Shown here piece by piece: positions 43,976 to 52,186 of a stretch of DNA of 64,000 nucleotides; within the stretch, counting starts at the first letter, position 1; the number at the start of each line of letters is the position of its first letter. The translations under genes and the position numbers were made by a program. This DNA comes from Saccharopolyspora indica (GTDB taxonomy: Bacteria; Actinomycetota; Actinomycetes; Mycobacteriales; Pseudonocardiaceae): NCBI RefSeq assembly GCF_027853965.1, contig NZ_JAQGLB010000005.1, positions 124,001 through 188,000 of the forward strand. Reading direction: 5' to 3'. The notes beneath the pieces are model-generated. The model was not told the DNA's origin, ran no database searches, and was given only the letters and a program-made list of their open reading frames with translations.

Positions 43976-44961
43976 GCGGCCCCCAGTTCCTTGAGCACCG
44001 ACGCCACCCGGTCGTTCTCCGACTTCAGGAACGCCCCGAACTCGTCACCGGTCTGGAAGGCGTCCGTCCACCCGTTGAGCCGCATCGCCTCGCGCCACTG
44101 CTCGGTGTCGTGCAGCCTGGTGAACAGGCCGATCAGCTTCTCCCGCTCCGCTTCGCTGATGCCCGGCGGCGCGACGATGCCGCGCCAGTTGGTGAAGCTG
44201 ACGTCCACCCCGGATTCCTGCAGCGTGGGCGCGTCGATGCCCGGCACGCGCTCGGGGCTGGTCACCGCCAGCGCCCGCAGCTCGCCCGCGGCGATCTGGT
44301 CGCGGGTCTCACCGATCCCGGACACGCCGAAGGCCACCTTGCTGCCCAGCACCGAGGCCATCAGCTCGCCGCCGCCGTCGAAGGGCACGTAGTTGACGTC
44401 CTTGGCGGGCAGGCCGATCGCCCGCGCGGTCAGCATCGGGGCCAGGTGGTCCGGTCCGCCCGGCGACGAGCCGCCGCCCACCGGGACCGCGCCCGGGTTG
44501 GCCTTCCACGCCTGGATCAGCTCGTGGATGGTCCGGTACGGCGAACCCTTGGCCACCACGATGACGTCGGCTTCCTCGGTCAGCTTCGCGATCGCCGTGG
44601 TGTCCTGCAACGACACCGGCGAGTGGTTGGTGTACACCGAACCCACCACGCCCAGCCCCATGGACATCACGAGCGCACCGTTGCCCGACTCGTTGACCAG
44701 CCGGCCGAGCCCGACCGTGCCGCCCGCACCGGGCAGGTTGAAGACCTCCGTCGGCCCGTTGAGCTCGGTGTCCTCGACGGCCTTCACCGCGGTCCGCGCG
44801 GTGATGTCGTAGCCACCGCCGGGCGTGTTGGGCACCATGACCCGCAGACCGCGGATCTGGGTCCCCGCCGCGTCGTCGCGCCCCGAACCGGCCAGGGGCG
44901 GCACCAGGAACACCAGCAGTGCCGCTCCCAGCACCGCCAGCGCCACTTTCAGCTTGCGCAT
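43972..44961 (-). CDS. Tripartite tricarboxylate transporter substrate-binding protein (TctC/Bug)
   Basis: A 329-residue periplasmic-type binding protein. A hydrophobic N-terminal segment (LKVALAVLGAALLVFLVPPLAG) anchors or exports it; no lipobox Cys is evident. Bug-family motifs are GLRVMVPNTPGGGYDITAR, NLPGAGGTVGLGRL and GGSSPGGPDHL. The start at 44961 (MRKLKV) fits a GAGG site 5 nt upstream better than the preceding ATG at 44964. First gene of the C-B-A operon. Confidence 0.9.
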   Translation of the reverse strand: MRKLKVALAVLGAALLVFLVPPLAGSGRDDAAGTQIRGLRVMVPNTPGGGYDITARTAVKAVEDTELNGPTEVFNLPGAGGTVGLGRLVNESGNGALVMSMGLGVVGSVYTNHSPVSLQDTTAIAKLTEEADVIVVAKGSPYRTIHELIQAWKANPGAVPVGGGSSPGGPDHLAPMLTARAIGLPAKDVNYVPFDGGGELMASVLGSKVAFGVSGIGETRDQIAAGELRALAVTSPERVPGIDAPTLQESGVDVSFTNWRGIVAPPGISEAEREKLIGLFTRLHDTEQWREAMRLNGWTDAFQTGDEFGAFLKSENDRVASVLKELGAA

Positions 44962-45080
44962 CATCACCTCACTGTGATCCCGATCTCGCATCGACCGGGT
45001 GGTGGGTGATCATCCCTCGCGCGGCGCGAACCGTCTCGGTTTCGGGCCTATCGGAATTTGTGGAAGTTGTGTAAGCCCGG

Positions 45081-46592
45081 TCAGTTCACGCAGGGAATCC
45101 CGCCGGCGGTGATGGTGTCACCGTTCGGCCGCCCCGGCGACTGGCGAACGGCCCCATCGAGCCGGAGCCGGGGCGCGACGGCGAAGTGCTGCGCCCCGGG
45201 GCCGTCGTAGTCGCTGCCGAGCACGACGCTGATCCGGCCACCGCTGAGCGCTGGGTCCGGCTCGGCGGGCAGGTCACCGAGGTGCTCGGCGACGAAGCGG
45301 GCCGCCTCGTCGTTGCCGGGCGTGAAAAGCACGCGGGAGGTGGCGGTTCCGGCGACGTTGCCCACGTCGCCGACCGGGATGTCCTCGGAGTTCAGCTCGT
45401 CGTGCACGCGCGAGGCCAAGCCCGCGATCCCCGCGCCGTTGCGCACGTCGACCACGCTGGTGTTCAGGCTGTCGGGGCGCGGCGGCTCGGCGGGCCGCCC
45501 CTCGTTCACCCGCTGGATCATCAGCTGCACCTTGCGCGGGTTGACCTTGACCGCCATCCCGTCGCCCGGGGTGTCGTACTCGGGGTCCTCGACCGGGATG
45601 GTGTCGAAGGTGATGCTGCCGCCCGCCAGGCCCTGCAGCTGCCCGGCGAAGGAGAGCACGTCCAAGCCCTCGTCGAGCACCACGGACTGCTGCACCGAGT
45701 CGAGCATGCGGTTCAGCTTCACCGGGTTGGTCAGCGTTCCGGTGGACAGCACCGACTGCGCCAGGCCCGCCATGAACGCCTGCTGCCGCTGCACCCGGTC
45801 CAGGTCGCCACGTGGCAGGCCGTGCCGCTGCCGGACGAAGGCCAGCGCGTCACCGCCGTCGATCATTTGGTGCCCGGCCGGGAAGCGGGCACCCGAGAGC
45901 GGATCGTCGACGGCGTTGTTCAGGCACACCTCCACGCCGCCGATCGCCTGGGTCAGCTGGTAGAAGCCGAGCAGGTTGACCTCGGCGTAGTGGTCGACGG
46001 CGACCCCGGTGAGCTGCTCCACGGTGCGCACCAGCAGCTTGCGGCCCGCGTCGTTGGACCTGCGCTCCAGCTCGACCGGATCGCTGACGCCCTCGTCCTT
46101 CAGCTCCGCGCGGGCGGTCGCCTTGCCCCGCCCGTACGCCGAGTTGATCTTGTGCTGGCCGTGGCCGTCCGGGATCGACACGTAGGAGTCGCGCGGCAGC
46201 GAATAGGCCACCGCGCGGGACCGGTCCTCCGGGATGTGCAGCAGGATCAGCGTGTCGGTCAGGCTGGAACCGCTGTCGCCGGTCCGCAGCTCGCGCAACA
46301 TCTCCTCCGGCAGCGCGTTGCCCTGCGCGTCGGTGCGGCCGTCCAGCCCGACAAGCAGGATGTCCACCGCGCCGTCCGGCCCCGCCCCGGTGGTCACGTC
46401 GCTGGTCGACATGCCGTCCTGCAGGCGGCCCAGCGTGCTCCACAGGTAGCCGCTGAAGGCGAACACCGCGGTCGAGACCAGCGCAACGGCGACACGAGCA
46501 CCCGCCCGCCACCCGCGCCGCCCGGGCGCCACCCTGCCGATCGGCATGGTGCGGTCGTCGCGCTCGAAGCCAGGACGGTCACCATCGGTCAC
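45081..46592 (-). CDS. LytR-CpsA-Psr (LCP) family cell-wall glycopolymer ligase
   Basis: A 503-residue membrane-anchored enzyme, expected to attach arabinogalactan or teichoic-type polymers to peptidoglycan. One membrane helix spans residues 32-52. The LCP domain (about 75-300) contains SSLTDTLILLHIPEDR, YSLPRDSYVSIPDG, HKINSAYGRG and RQRHGLPRGDLDRVQRQQ, with the conserved Arg and Asp residues. A LytR_C domain follows at about 360-460. GTG 46590-46592 has GAGGTG about 10 nt upstream. It diverges from tatA. Confidence 0.9.
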   Translation of the reverse strand: MTDGDRPGFERDDRTMPIGRVAPGRRGWRAGARVAVALVSTAVFAFSGYLWSTLGRLQDGMSTSDVTTGAGPDGAVDILLVGLDGRTDAQGNALPEEMLRELRTGDSGSSLTDTLILLHIPEDRSRAVAYSLPRDSYVSIPDGHGQHKINSAYGRGKATARAELKDEGVSDPVELERRSNDAGRKLLVRTVEQLTGVAVDHYAEVNLLGFYQLTQAIGGVEVCLNNAVDDPLSGARFPAGHQMIDGGDALAFVRQRHGLPRGDLDRVQRQQAFMAGLAQSVLSTGTLTNPVKLNRMLDSVQQSVVLDEGLDVLSFAGQLQGLAGGSITFDTIPVEDPEYDTPGDGMAVKVNPRKVQLMIQRVNEGRPAEPPRPDSLNTSVVDVRNGAGIAGLASRVHDELNSEDIPVGDVGNVAGTATSRVLFTPGNDEAARFVAEHLGDLPAEPDPALSGGRISVVLGSDYDGPGAQHFAVAPRLRLDGAVRQSPGRPNGDTITAGGIPCVN

Positions 46593-46781
46593 CGGATCAA
46601 TTCACCTCACCCAGTCGGGCAGCCACCGCGCCGAGCCTACTCGCGCCCCTGCGCGCGAATTCGATCACGCTCCCGGGACGGTCGACGCCCGGAGACCACC
46701 TGGATGGGTAGACTCCGTTCGGCGCATCCGCAGGCCGCCCGACCTCGGTCCAGGCGGCCGAACCGCGAGGAGTTTTCTGCC

Positions 46782-46967
46782 ATGGGTTCGCTCAGCATCT
46801 GGCACTGGCTGGTCGTGCTCGCCGTGGTCGTCCTGTTGTTCGGCTCGGCGAAGCTGCCCCAGCTGGCCCGCTCGGTCGGCCAGTCCGCCCGCGTCCTCAA
46901 GGCCGAGGCGCGCGGCATGAAGGCCGACGAGGAAGCGGCCAAGCAGCCCGACGACAACAAGAACTGA
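46782..46967 (+). CDS. tatA: Sec-independent translocase subunit TatA/E
   Basis: A 61-residue TatA-like protein: one N-terminal helix (IWHWLVVLAVVVLLFGSAKLP), the hinge FGxxKLP, an amphipathic helix (QLARSVGQSARVLKAEARGM) and a charged tail. TatA oligomers form the conduit for folded Tat substrates. A GCGAGGAG site precedes the ATG. No tatC or tatB gene is adjacent, so this is a stand-alone and possibly additional copy. Confidence 0.88.
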   Translation: MGSLSIWHWLVVLAVVVLLFGSAKLPQLARSVGQSARVLKAEARGMKADEEAAKQPDDNKN

Positions 46968-46978
46968 CCGCGCGAACG

Positions 46979-47015
46979 AGAGCTCCCCTGCCGACCGGAT
47001 CGGCAGGGGAGCTCT
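46979..47015. terminator. Perfect 16-bp bidirectional terminator
   Basis: agagctcccctgccga pairs perfectly with its complement around a CCGGA loop, between the converging tatA and iron-transport genes. Confidence 0.9.
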
Positions 47016-47027
47016 TCGGCGTGCGGG

Positions 47028-48032
47028 TCAGGCCCGGGCCAGGCTCGCCTCCAGCTGGTCGGCGAGCTTGTTCATGATCTTCGCGTAGCTGGCGTAGCTC
47101 ATGGGTGCGACCGCGTCCCACTCGACGAAGCGGTCCGCGGCGGCGGCCGGGTGCGCGGCGAAGACCGGGTTCTGCTTCATCTGCTCCGGCTTCATCGACG
47201 CCGGCCGGGCGTCCCACAGCAGGACGTCACCGGGGTAGGCGTTGGCGTTCTCCCAGGACAACCGCTCGAAGTAGCCGCCACCGGCGACGTCCGGGTTGTT
47301 CGGCGTGGTGATCGGCAGGCCCAGCTCCTTGACGTAGAAGTCCAGGTCGGGATTGCGCGCCGGCACCACCACGAAGTACTCCTCCTTGGTGCCGCCCACG
47401 GCCAGGATCGACTTGCCGTCGGCGCGCATCCGCGCCCCGATGTCCCGCAGCCGCTGGGCGGCGGCGTGGAAGGCGGCCTCGTCGGCCTTCACCTTCGCCG
47501 AGTCGACATCGGCCCCGAGCGCGCGGGCCAGCTCCTTGTACTTGCCGATCGCTTCGGGCAGCGCGATGCCGGACTGCTGCACCCCGACCGTCGGCACGAT
47601 CCGCTTGACGGCCTCCTCCTGGTCCTCCACCAGGTGCCAGAGCCCGGGGAACTCCGCGTACTTGCCGCTGACCAGCAGGTCGGGCTGCAACGAGGTCAGG
47701 CGCTCCAGGTTCACCTCGCCGTAGCCGGGGCCGGTGACGTCGGTGACCTGGGCCGGGTCGATGCTGCCCGCCTCCGGTTCGACCGAACCGTCATCGCGCA
47801 CCAGCGGGCCGAAGGTGCCCGCGACCGACACGCCGAAGTCCTTGAGCGCACCGGCCGCCGAGACCTGTGCGACGATCCGCTCCGGGCGGTGCTCGGTGTT
47901 CACCACGACACCGCGGTCATCGGTGTAGGACCAGGCACCCTCCCCCTGTCCTTCCGGCGCGGGTGAACCGCACCCCGCCAACACGCCGACGGCCACCAAC
48001 GACGCGGCTGCGGCTCGGATCTTGTGACGCAC
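47028..48032 (-). CDS. Iron-siderophore ABC transporter binding lipoprotein
   Basis: A 334-residue FepB/FhuD-type binding protein. The signal peptide ends in the lipobox VLAGC with lipidated Cys21. The fold signatures RPERIVAQVSAAGALKDFGV, LTSLQPDLLVSG and SWENANAYPGDVLLWD are typical of class III siderophore-binding proteins. GTG 48030-48032 follows GGGGAGG. A 19-bp iron box lies 20 bp upstream, so it should be repressed when iron is plentiful. No permease or ATPase gene is adjacent. Confidence 0.9.
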   Translation of the reverse strand: MRHKIRAAAASLVAVGVLAGCGSPAPEGQGEGAWSYTDDRGVVVNTEHRPERIVAQVSAAGALKDFGVSVAGTFGPLVRDDGSVEPEAGSIDPAQVTDVTGPGYGEVNLERLTSLQPDLLVSGKYAEFPGLWHLVEDQEEAVKRIVPTVGVQQSGIALPEAIGKYKELARALGADVDSAKVKADEAAFHAAAQRLRDIGARMRADGKSILAVGGTKEEYFVVVPARNPDLDFYVKELGLPITTPNNPDVAGGGYFERLSWENANAYPGDVLLWDARPASMKPEQMKQNPVFAAHPAAAADRFVEWDAVAPMSYASYAKIMNKLADQLEASLARA

Positions 48033-48051
48033 ACCAACCTCCCCATTTCTG

Positions 48052-48070
48052 TAAGGCTAGGCTAACCTAG
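48052..48070. promoter_or_regulatory. Iron box (IdeR/DmdR operator)
   Basis: TAAGGCTAGGCTAACCTAG matches the actinobacterial DtxR-family consensus TTAGGTTAGGCTAACCTAA at most positions. It is centred in the divergent region of the siderophore-binding and siderophore-interacting protein genes and can control both. Confidence 0.88.
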
Positions 48071-48094
48071 CAGCTGATCTCGGGAGGTTTTCGG

Positions 48095-49018
48095 ATGGCA
48101 GGTACGCAGACCGTCCAGCACCGGCCGGACTACCGGCTTTTCCCGGTCGAGGTGGCGCGGGTCCAGCGGCTCGGGCCCAGCTTCGTCCGGGTCACCTTCA
48201 GCGCCGGCTGCCTGCGCGGTTTCGGCGCCGGTGGTGACGACCAGCGGATCAAGCTGGTGCTGCCGCAGCCCGGCCGCACCCTCGCGGACTTCCCGGACGG
48301 CCCGGACTGGTACCAGCAGTGGCTGGCGCAGCCCGACGAGATCCGCCCCACGCTGCGCACCTACACCGTCCGCGCGTTCCGGCCGGCCACCGCCGAGCTC
48401 GACGTCGACTTCGTGCTGCACGGCAGCACCGAGGGGCACGGCGGGCCCGCCTCCACCTGGGCCGCCACCGCCAGCCCCGGGCAGCAGATCGGGCTGCTCG
48501 GCCCCGACCGCCCCGGCCGCGGGCGTCCGTGGGGCTGCGAGTGGTCGCCCCCGGAATCGGCCAGCCACCTCGTGCTGGCCGGTGACGAGACCGCCGTGCC
48601 CGCGGTCGCCTCGATCGTCGAGAGCCTGCCGCCGTGCGCTCGCGGTGTGGTCTGCCTCGAAGTGCCCGAAGAGCTGGACCGCCAGGACTGGCAGGTGCCC
48701 GCCGGGGTCGAAGTGCGGTGGTTCTCCCGCTGCGCGGGCGCGCCGCACGGCAAGCTGCTGGAAGAAGGCGTCGCCGCCGCGCTCGCGGAGCTGCACCCGC
48801 GATCGCCCTCCGGCACCGCCGAGCTCGACGACATCGACGTGGACACCGAACCGCTGTGGGAGGTGCCCGCCGAGAACACCCCGCCGAGCCGCCTCTACGG
48901 CTGGCTGGCCGGTGAAGCGGGCGTGATCAAGCGACTGCGCCGCATGCTGGTCAGCGACTACGGCGTCCCGAAGCAGTCCGTGGCCTTCATGGGCTACTGG
49001 CGCGAGGGGCGCAGCTGA
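48095..49018 (+). CDS. Siderophore-interacting protein (ferric-siderophore reductase)
   Basis: A 307-residue SIP/ViuB-family flavoenzyme that releases iron from imported siderophores. The FAD-binding motif RTYTVRAFRP and the segments WAATASPGQQIGLLGPDR and HLVLAGDETAVPAVASI are present, and the C-terminal FMGYWREG is a family hallmark. The ATG is 25 bp from the iron box, so it is iron-repressed with the divergent binding protein. Confidence 0.92.
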   Translation: MAGTQTVQHRPDYRLFPVEVARVQRLGPSFVRVTFSAGCLRGFGAGGDDQRIKLVLPQPGRTLADFPDGPDWYQQWLAQPDEIRPTLRTYTVRAFRPATAELDVDFVLHGSTEGHGGPASTWAATASPGQQIGLLGPDRPGRGRPWGCEWSPPESASHLVLAGDETAVPAVASIVESLPPCARGVVCLEVPEELDRQDWQVPAGVEVRWFSRCAGAPHGKLLEEGVAAALAELHPRSPSGTAELDDIDVDTEPLWEVPAENTPPSRLYGWLAGEAGVIKRLRRMLVSDYGVPKQSVAFMGYWREGRS

Positions 49019-49121
49019 CCCGTCACTGTCGGTGCTCCCCCGTACTGTTCCAGTGACTCCACCGGCCGCTGCGCCGGTGGCATCCTGAAGTCGCAACAGG
49101 AGCAGCCGAAAGGGGGATCTC

Positions 49122-50108
49122 TTGGGCGCCACCATGGTCGTCGAAGACTTCGCCACCGCGACCGATCCGTACCGGCGGGAGCTGCTGGCGCACTGCTACC
49201 GGATGCTCGGTTCGCTGCACGACGCGGAAGACCTGGTGCAGGAGACCTACCTGCGCGCCTGGCGGGCCTACGACCGGTTCGAAGGGCGCAGCTCGGTGCG
49301 CACCTGGATGTACAAGATCGCCACGACCGCCTGCCTCACCGCGCTGGAGAAGCGCAAGCGCCGCCCGCTGCCGACCGGCCTCGGCGGGCCCAGCGAGATG
49401 CCCGGCGACGAGCTGGTCGAACGACCCGAGATCCCGTGGCTGGAGCCGATCCCGGACTCGGCCCTGGTGGACGACCCGGCCGATCCGGCCTCGGTCGTCA
49501 GCGCCCGGGAGACCACCCGGTTGGCCTTCGTCGCCGCGCTCCAGCACCTGCCCGCCCGGCAGCGCGCGGTGCTGGTCCTGCGCGAGGTGTTCCGGTGGAA
49601 GGCCGCCGAGGTCGCCGAGGTGCTCGGCACCAGCACGACAGCGGTCAACAGCATCCTGCAGCGCGCCCGAGCGCAGCTCGCCGAGGTCAAGCCCTCGCAG
49701 GACGACCGGCCCGCACCGCTGACCACCGCGCAGCAGCAGCTGCTGGACCGCTACGTCAGCGCGTTCGAGGCCAAGGACATCACCGCCATCGTGCAGCTGT
49801 TCACCGCCGAAGCGATCTGGGAGATGCCGCCGTTCACCACCTGGGTGCGCGGCGCGGAGCAGATCGGCCGGCTGGTGGACCTCAACTGCCCGGCCGGGCC
49901 GGGCGACATGCGGCTGCTGCCCACCCGGGCCAACGGGCAGCCCGCGTTCGGGGTCTACCTGCGCGGGCCGGACGGGGTCTACCGGCCGTTCCACCTGCAC
50001 GTGCTGGAGCTGGACGGCGACGTGGTCCAGCACGCGGTGATCTTCTTCGACGTCAGCCTCTTCCCCGCCTTCGGCCTGCCCCTCACCTGCCCGGAACCGC
50101 GCGACTAG
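49122..50108 (+). CDS. ECF sigma factor with C-terminal SnoaL-like domain
   Basis: A 328-residue extracytoplasmic-function sigma factor. Region 2 is YRRELLAHCYRMLGSLHDAEDLVQETYLRAW and region 4 is ALQHLPARQRAVLVLREVFRWKAAEVAEVLGTSTTAVNSILQRAR. Residues 205-328 form a SnoaL/NTF2-like domain (YVSAFEAKDITAIVQLF...EMPP), which in such SigG/SigJ-like factors takes the place of an anti-sigma factor. TTG 49122 is favoured by GGGGG 6 nt upstream; ATG 49134 is the alternative. It ends in a 4-nt convergent overlap with the hydrolase. Confidence 0.9.
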   Translation: MGATMVVEDFATATDPYRRELLAHCYRMLGSLHDAEDLVQETYLRAWRAYDRFEGRSSVRTWMYKIATTACLTALEKRKRRPLPTGLGGPSEMPGDELVERPEIPWLEPIPDSALVDDPADPASVVSARETTRLAFVAALQHLPARQRAVLVLREVFRWKAAEVAEVLGTSTTAVNSILQRARAQLAEVKPSQDDRPAPLTTAQQQLLDRYVSAFEAKDITAIVQLFTAEAIWEMPPFTTWVRGAEQIGRLVDLNCPAGPGDMRLLPTRANGQPAFGVYLRGPDGVYRPFHLHVLELDGDVVQHAVIFFDVSLFPAFGLPLTCPEPRD

Positions 50109-50902
50109 CCGAGCGGGTGCGCGGCCAGGAACCCGAGCACCGCGCCCGAGGCCTCCGCGCGCTTCTCCTCGAAGTAGGCGTGCCGGGCCCCGGCCAGGTA
50201 GTGCACTTCGGCACCGGGGATGCGGTCGGCGAGGATCGCCGCGTTGTCCACCGGGCTGAACACGTCATCGGTGCCGTGCAGCACCAGCGTCGGTGCGGTG
50301 ATCTGGTCGAGCACCGCCCAGCTGTCGTGGCGGTTGCTGGCTCGCAGGTGCGCGCGGCGGGCGTGACCGGGCATCGGACCGCCCAGGGTGACGTGCGGAC
50401 CGGGGTGGTCGCGCACCCATTCCGGGCTGTACATGAGATCGATCAGGACTTCGCGGGCGGCTTGCGCCGACGGTTGCGCCAGCGCGCGGGTGATCTCCGC
50501 ACCGGGGCGCAGGCCGTGCACGCCACCGACGGAGGTGCAGCCCAGCACCAGCGCGCCGACGTGGTCGGCGTAGTCGATGGCCAGCCACTGGGCGACCTTG
50601 CCGCCCATCGAAGTGCCGTACACGTGCGCGCGGGCGATGCCGAGCTCGTCGAGGACGCAGATCACGTCGGTGGCGAAGCGGCGGACGCTGTACTCGGCGT
50701 CGGCGGGTTTGCCGCTCTGCCCGGTGCCCAGGTAGTCCAGCAGGACCACCTGGTGATCCGCCTCGAAGTCGGCACGCACGTTGTCCCACCAGTGATGGGT
50801 GTTGGCCTGCCCGCTGAGCAGCACCAGCGGTTCCCCGCTGCCGTGCGTTTCGTAGTAGATCTCGGCTTGGTCAGCGCTTTTCACGAACGGCACGCGCACC
50901 AT
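50105..50902 (-). CDS. Alpha/beta hydrolase
   Basis: A 265-residue alpha/beta hydrolase with PLVLLSGQANTHHWWDNV, nucleophile elbow GTSMGG, an acid in LVLHGTDDVFSP and His in LAGARHAYFEEK. Most of the 3' end faces the sigma factor gene, with stop codons overlapping by 4 nt. The ATG has no ribosome binding site and may be leaderless. It is divergent from selD. Substrate unknown. Confidence 0.87.
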   Translation of the reverse strand: MVRVPFVKSADQAEIYYETHGSGEPLVLLSGQANTHHWWDNVRADFEADHQVVLLDYLGTGQSGKPADAEYSVRRFATDVICVLDELGIARAHVYGTSMGGKVAQWLAIDYADHVGALVLGCTSVGGVHGLRPGAEITRALAQPSAQAAREVLIDLMYSPEWVRDHPGPHVTLGGPMPGHARRAHLRASNRHDSWAVLDQITAPTLVLHGTDDVFSPVDNAAILADRIPGAEVHYLAGARHAYFEEKRAEASGAVLGFLAAHPLG

Positions 50903-50947
50903 CTTAATGCGCTGTGCTCAGCGGCCGGAGATGCTCTAATGCCCGGT

Positions 50948-51949
50948 ATGACCGGCTCGGAGCCGATTCGCCTGACCCAGTACGCCCACGGCGGCGGGTG
51001 CGCGTGCAAGATCCCGCCCGGTGAGCTGGAAGCGGTGCTGGGCGGGCTCGCGACCACCGCGTCGCACCCCGGCGCGCAGCTGCTGGTCGGCATGGGCACC
51101 GGCGACGACGCCGCGGTCGTGCGCGCCGACGGCGGGCCCGGAATCGTGGCCACCACGGACTTCTTCACCCCGGTGGTGGACGATCCGCGCGACTGGGGGC
51201 GCATCGCGGCGGCCAACGCGATGTCCGATGTGTACGCCATGGGCGGCACCCCGATCGTCGCGGTGAACCTGCTCGGCTGGCCTCGCGACGTCCTGCCGTT
51301 CGAACTGGCCGCGGAGGTGCTGCGGGGCGGTGGCGAGGTCGCCGCCGCGGCCGGCTGCCACCTCGGTGGTGGACACAGCATCGACGACCCCGAACCCAAG
51401 TACGGCATGGCGGTGACCGGCCTGGTCGATCCGGACCGGCTGCTGCGCAACGACACGGCCCGGCCGGGAGAGCCGCTCTCGTTGACCAAGCCGCTGGGCA
51501 TCGGCGTGCTCAACACCCGACACAAGCGCACCGGGCAACGCTTTCCGCAAGCCGTCGAAGCGATGACGGCGCTCAACCGGGACGCGGCGGCCGCGGCGCT
51601 GCGGGCGGGCGCGGTGTGCGCCACCGATGTCACCGGGTTCGGGCTGCTCGGCCACCTGTTCAAGATGATGCGCGCCTCGGGGACCTCCGCTGAGATCGAC
51701 GTCGCCGCCGTGCCGTACCTCGACGGCGCGCGGGATGCGGTGCGCGCGGGCTTCGTCAGCGGCGGAACGCGCCGGAACCTGGACTGGGTGCGGCCGCACC
51801 TGGACGCGGGGCAGGCACCGGAGGAGGAGCAGCTGCTGCTCGCCGACGCGCAGACCTCGGGCGGCTTGCTGGTGGTGGGCGAGATTCCCGGTGCGCCGGT
51901 GATCGGCCGGGTGCTGCCCGCGTCCGGTGCCGTGCTCGCGCTGCGCTGA
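50948..51949 (+). CDS. selD: Selenide, water dikinase
   Basis: A 333-residue SelD that makes selenophosphate from selenide and ATP. The catalytic segment is GGGCACK with Cys18, Cys20 and Lys21, matching the Cys17/Lys20 active site of the E. coli enzyme, so it uses Cys rather than Sec. ATP/metal motifs (GTGDDAAVV, TTDFFTPVVDDP, HLGGGHSI) follow. TCTAAT at 50935-50940 lies 7 nt before the ATG, predicting a leaderless message. No selA, selB or tRNA-Sec gene is nearby. Confidence 0.92.
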   Translation: MTGSEPIRLTQYAHGGGCACKIPPGELEAVLGGLATTASHPGAQLLVGMGTGDDAAVVRADGGPGIVATTDFFTPVVDDPRDWGRIAAANAMSDVYAMGGTPIVAVNLLGWPRDVLPFELAAEVLRGGGEVAAAAGCHLGGGHSIDDPEPKYGMAVTGLVDPDRLLRNDTARPGEPLSLTKPLGIGVLNTRHKRTGQRFPQAVEAMTALNRDAAAAALRAGAVCATDVTGFGLLGHLFKMMRASGTSAEIDVAAVPYLDGARDAVRAGFVSGGTRRNLDWVRPHLDAGQAPEEEQLLLADAQTSGGLLVVGEIPGAPVIGRVLPASGAVLALR

Positions 51950-51985
51950 GCCGCCGCCCACATCGTGGGCACCGCCGGAGTTCCG

Positions 51986-52015
51986 TTGACGTTGCGGCGA
52001 TTCCGGTTCTAGCGT
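51986..52015 (+). promoter_or_regulatory. Promoter of leaderless Cys leader peptide (monooxygenase operon)
   Basis: TTGACG at 51986-51991 and TAGCGT at 52010-52015 are 18 bp apart. Seven bases separate the -10 box from the ATG at 52023, so the transcript probably starts at or next to that ATG. Confidence 0.65.
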
Positions 52016-52022
52016 TCACGGC

Positions 52023-52103
52023 ATGGCGCACCCGGTTCAGCTGGTCACCAGGGACCACGTGGACCTCCTCCGGATCATCTCCGCCGCCTGTCCGCGGCGC
52101 TGA
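52023..52103 (+). CDS. Cys-containing leader peptide (26 aa), putative attenuator
   Basis: The ORF encodes MAHPVQLVTRDHVDLLRIIS followed by AACPRR and stop. The HVDLLRIxSAAC core and the Cys four codons before the stop are shared with the leader at 14940 and with the actinobacterial sulfur-gene leader peptide family. No ribosome binding site is present. Three flavin-dependent monooxygenase genes follow, starting 83 bp later. Cysteine limitation is expected to raise their expression. Confidence 0.78.
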   Translation: MAHPVQLVTRDHVDLLRIISAACPRR

Positions 52104-52186
52104 CGGCGCGCACCTGAACTCTTCTTATCCACTGTGGACGAATGACGTCCGCGGTGGTCCACGCCCGCAGGAAGGACGACCTGCAG

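Noticed and set aside
41642..44392. Long plus-strand frame of about 900 codons across the tricarboxylate transporter genes
   Set aside because: Its product is a shadow of tctA, tctB and tctC, with Arg/Gln/His repeats and no domain.
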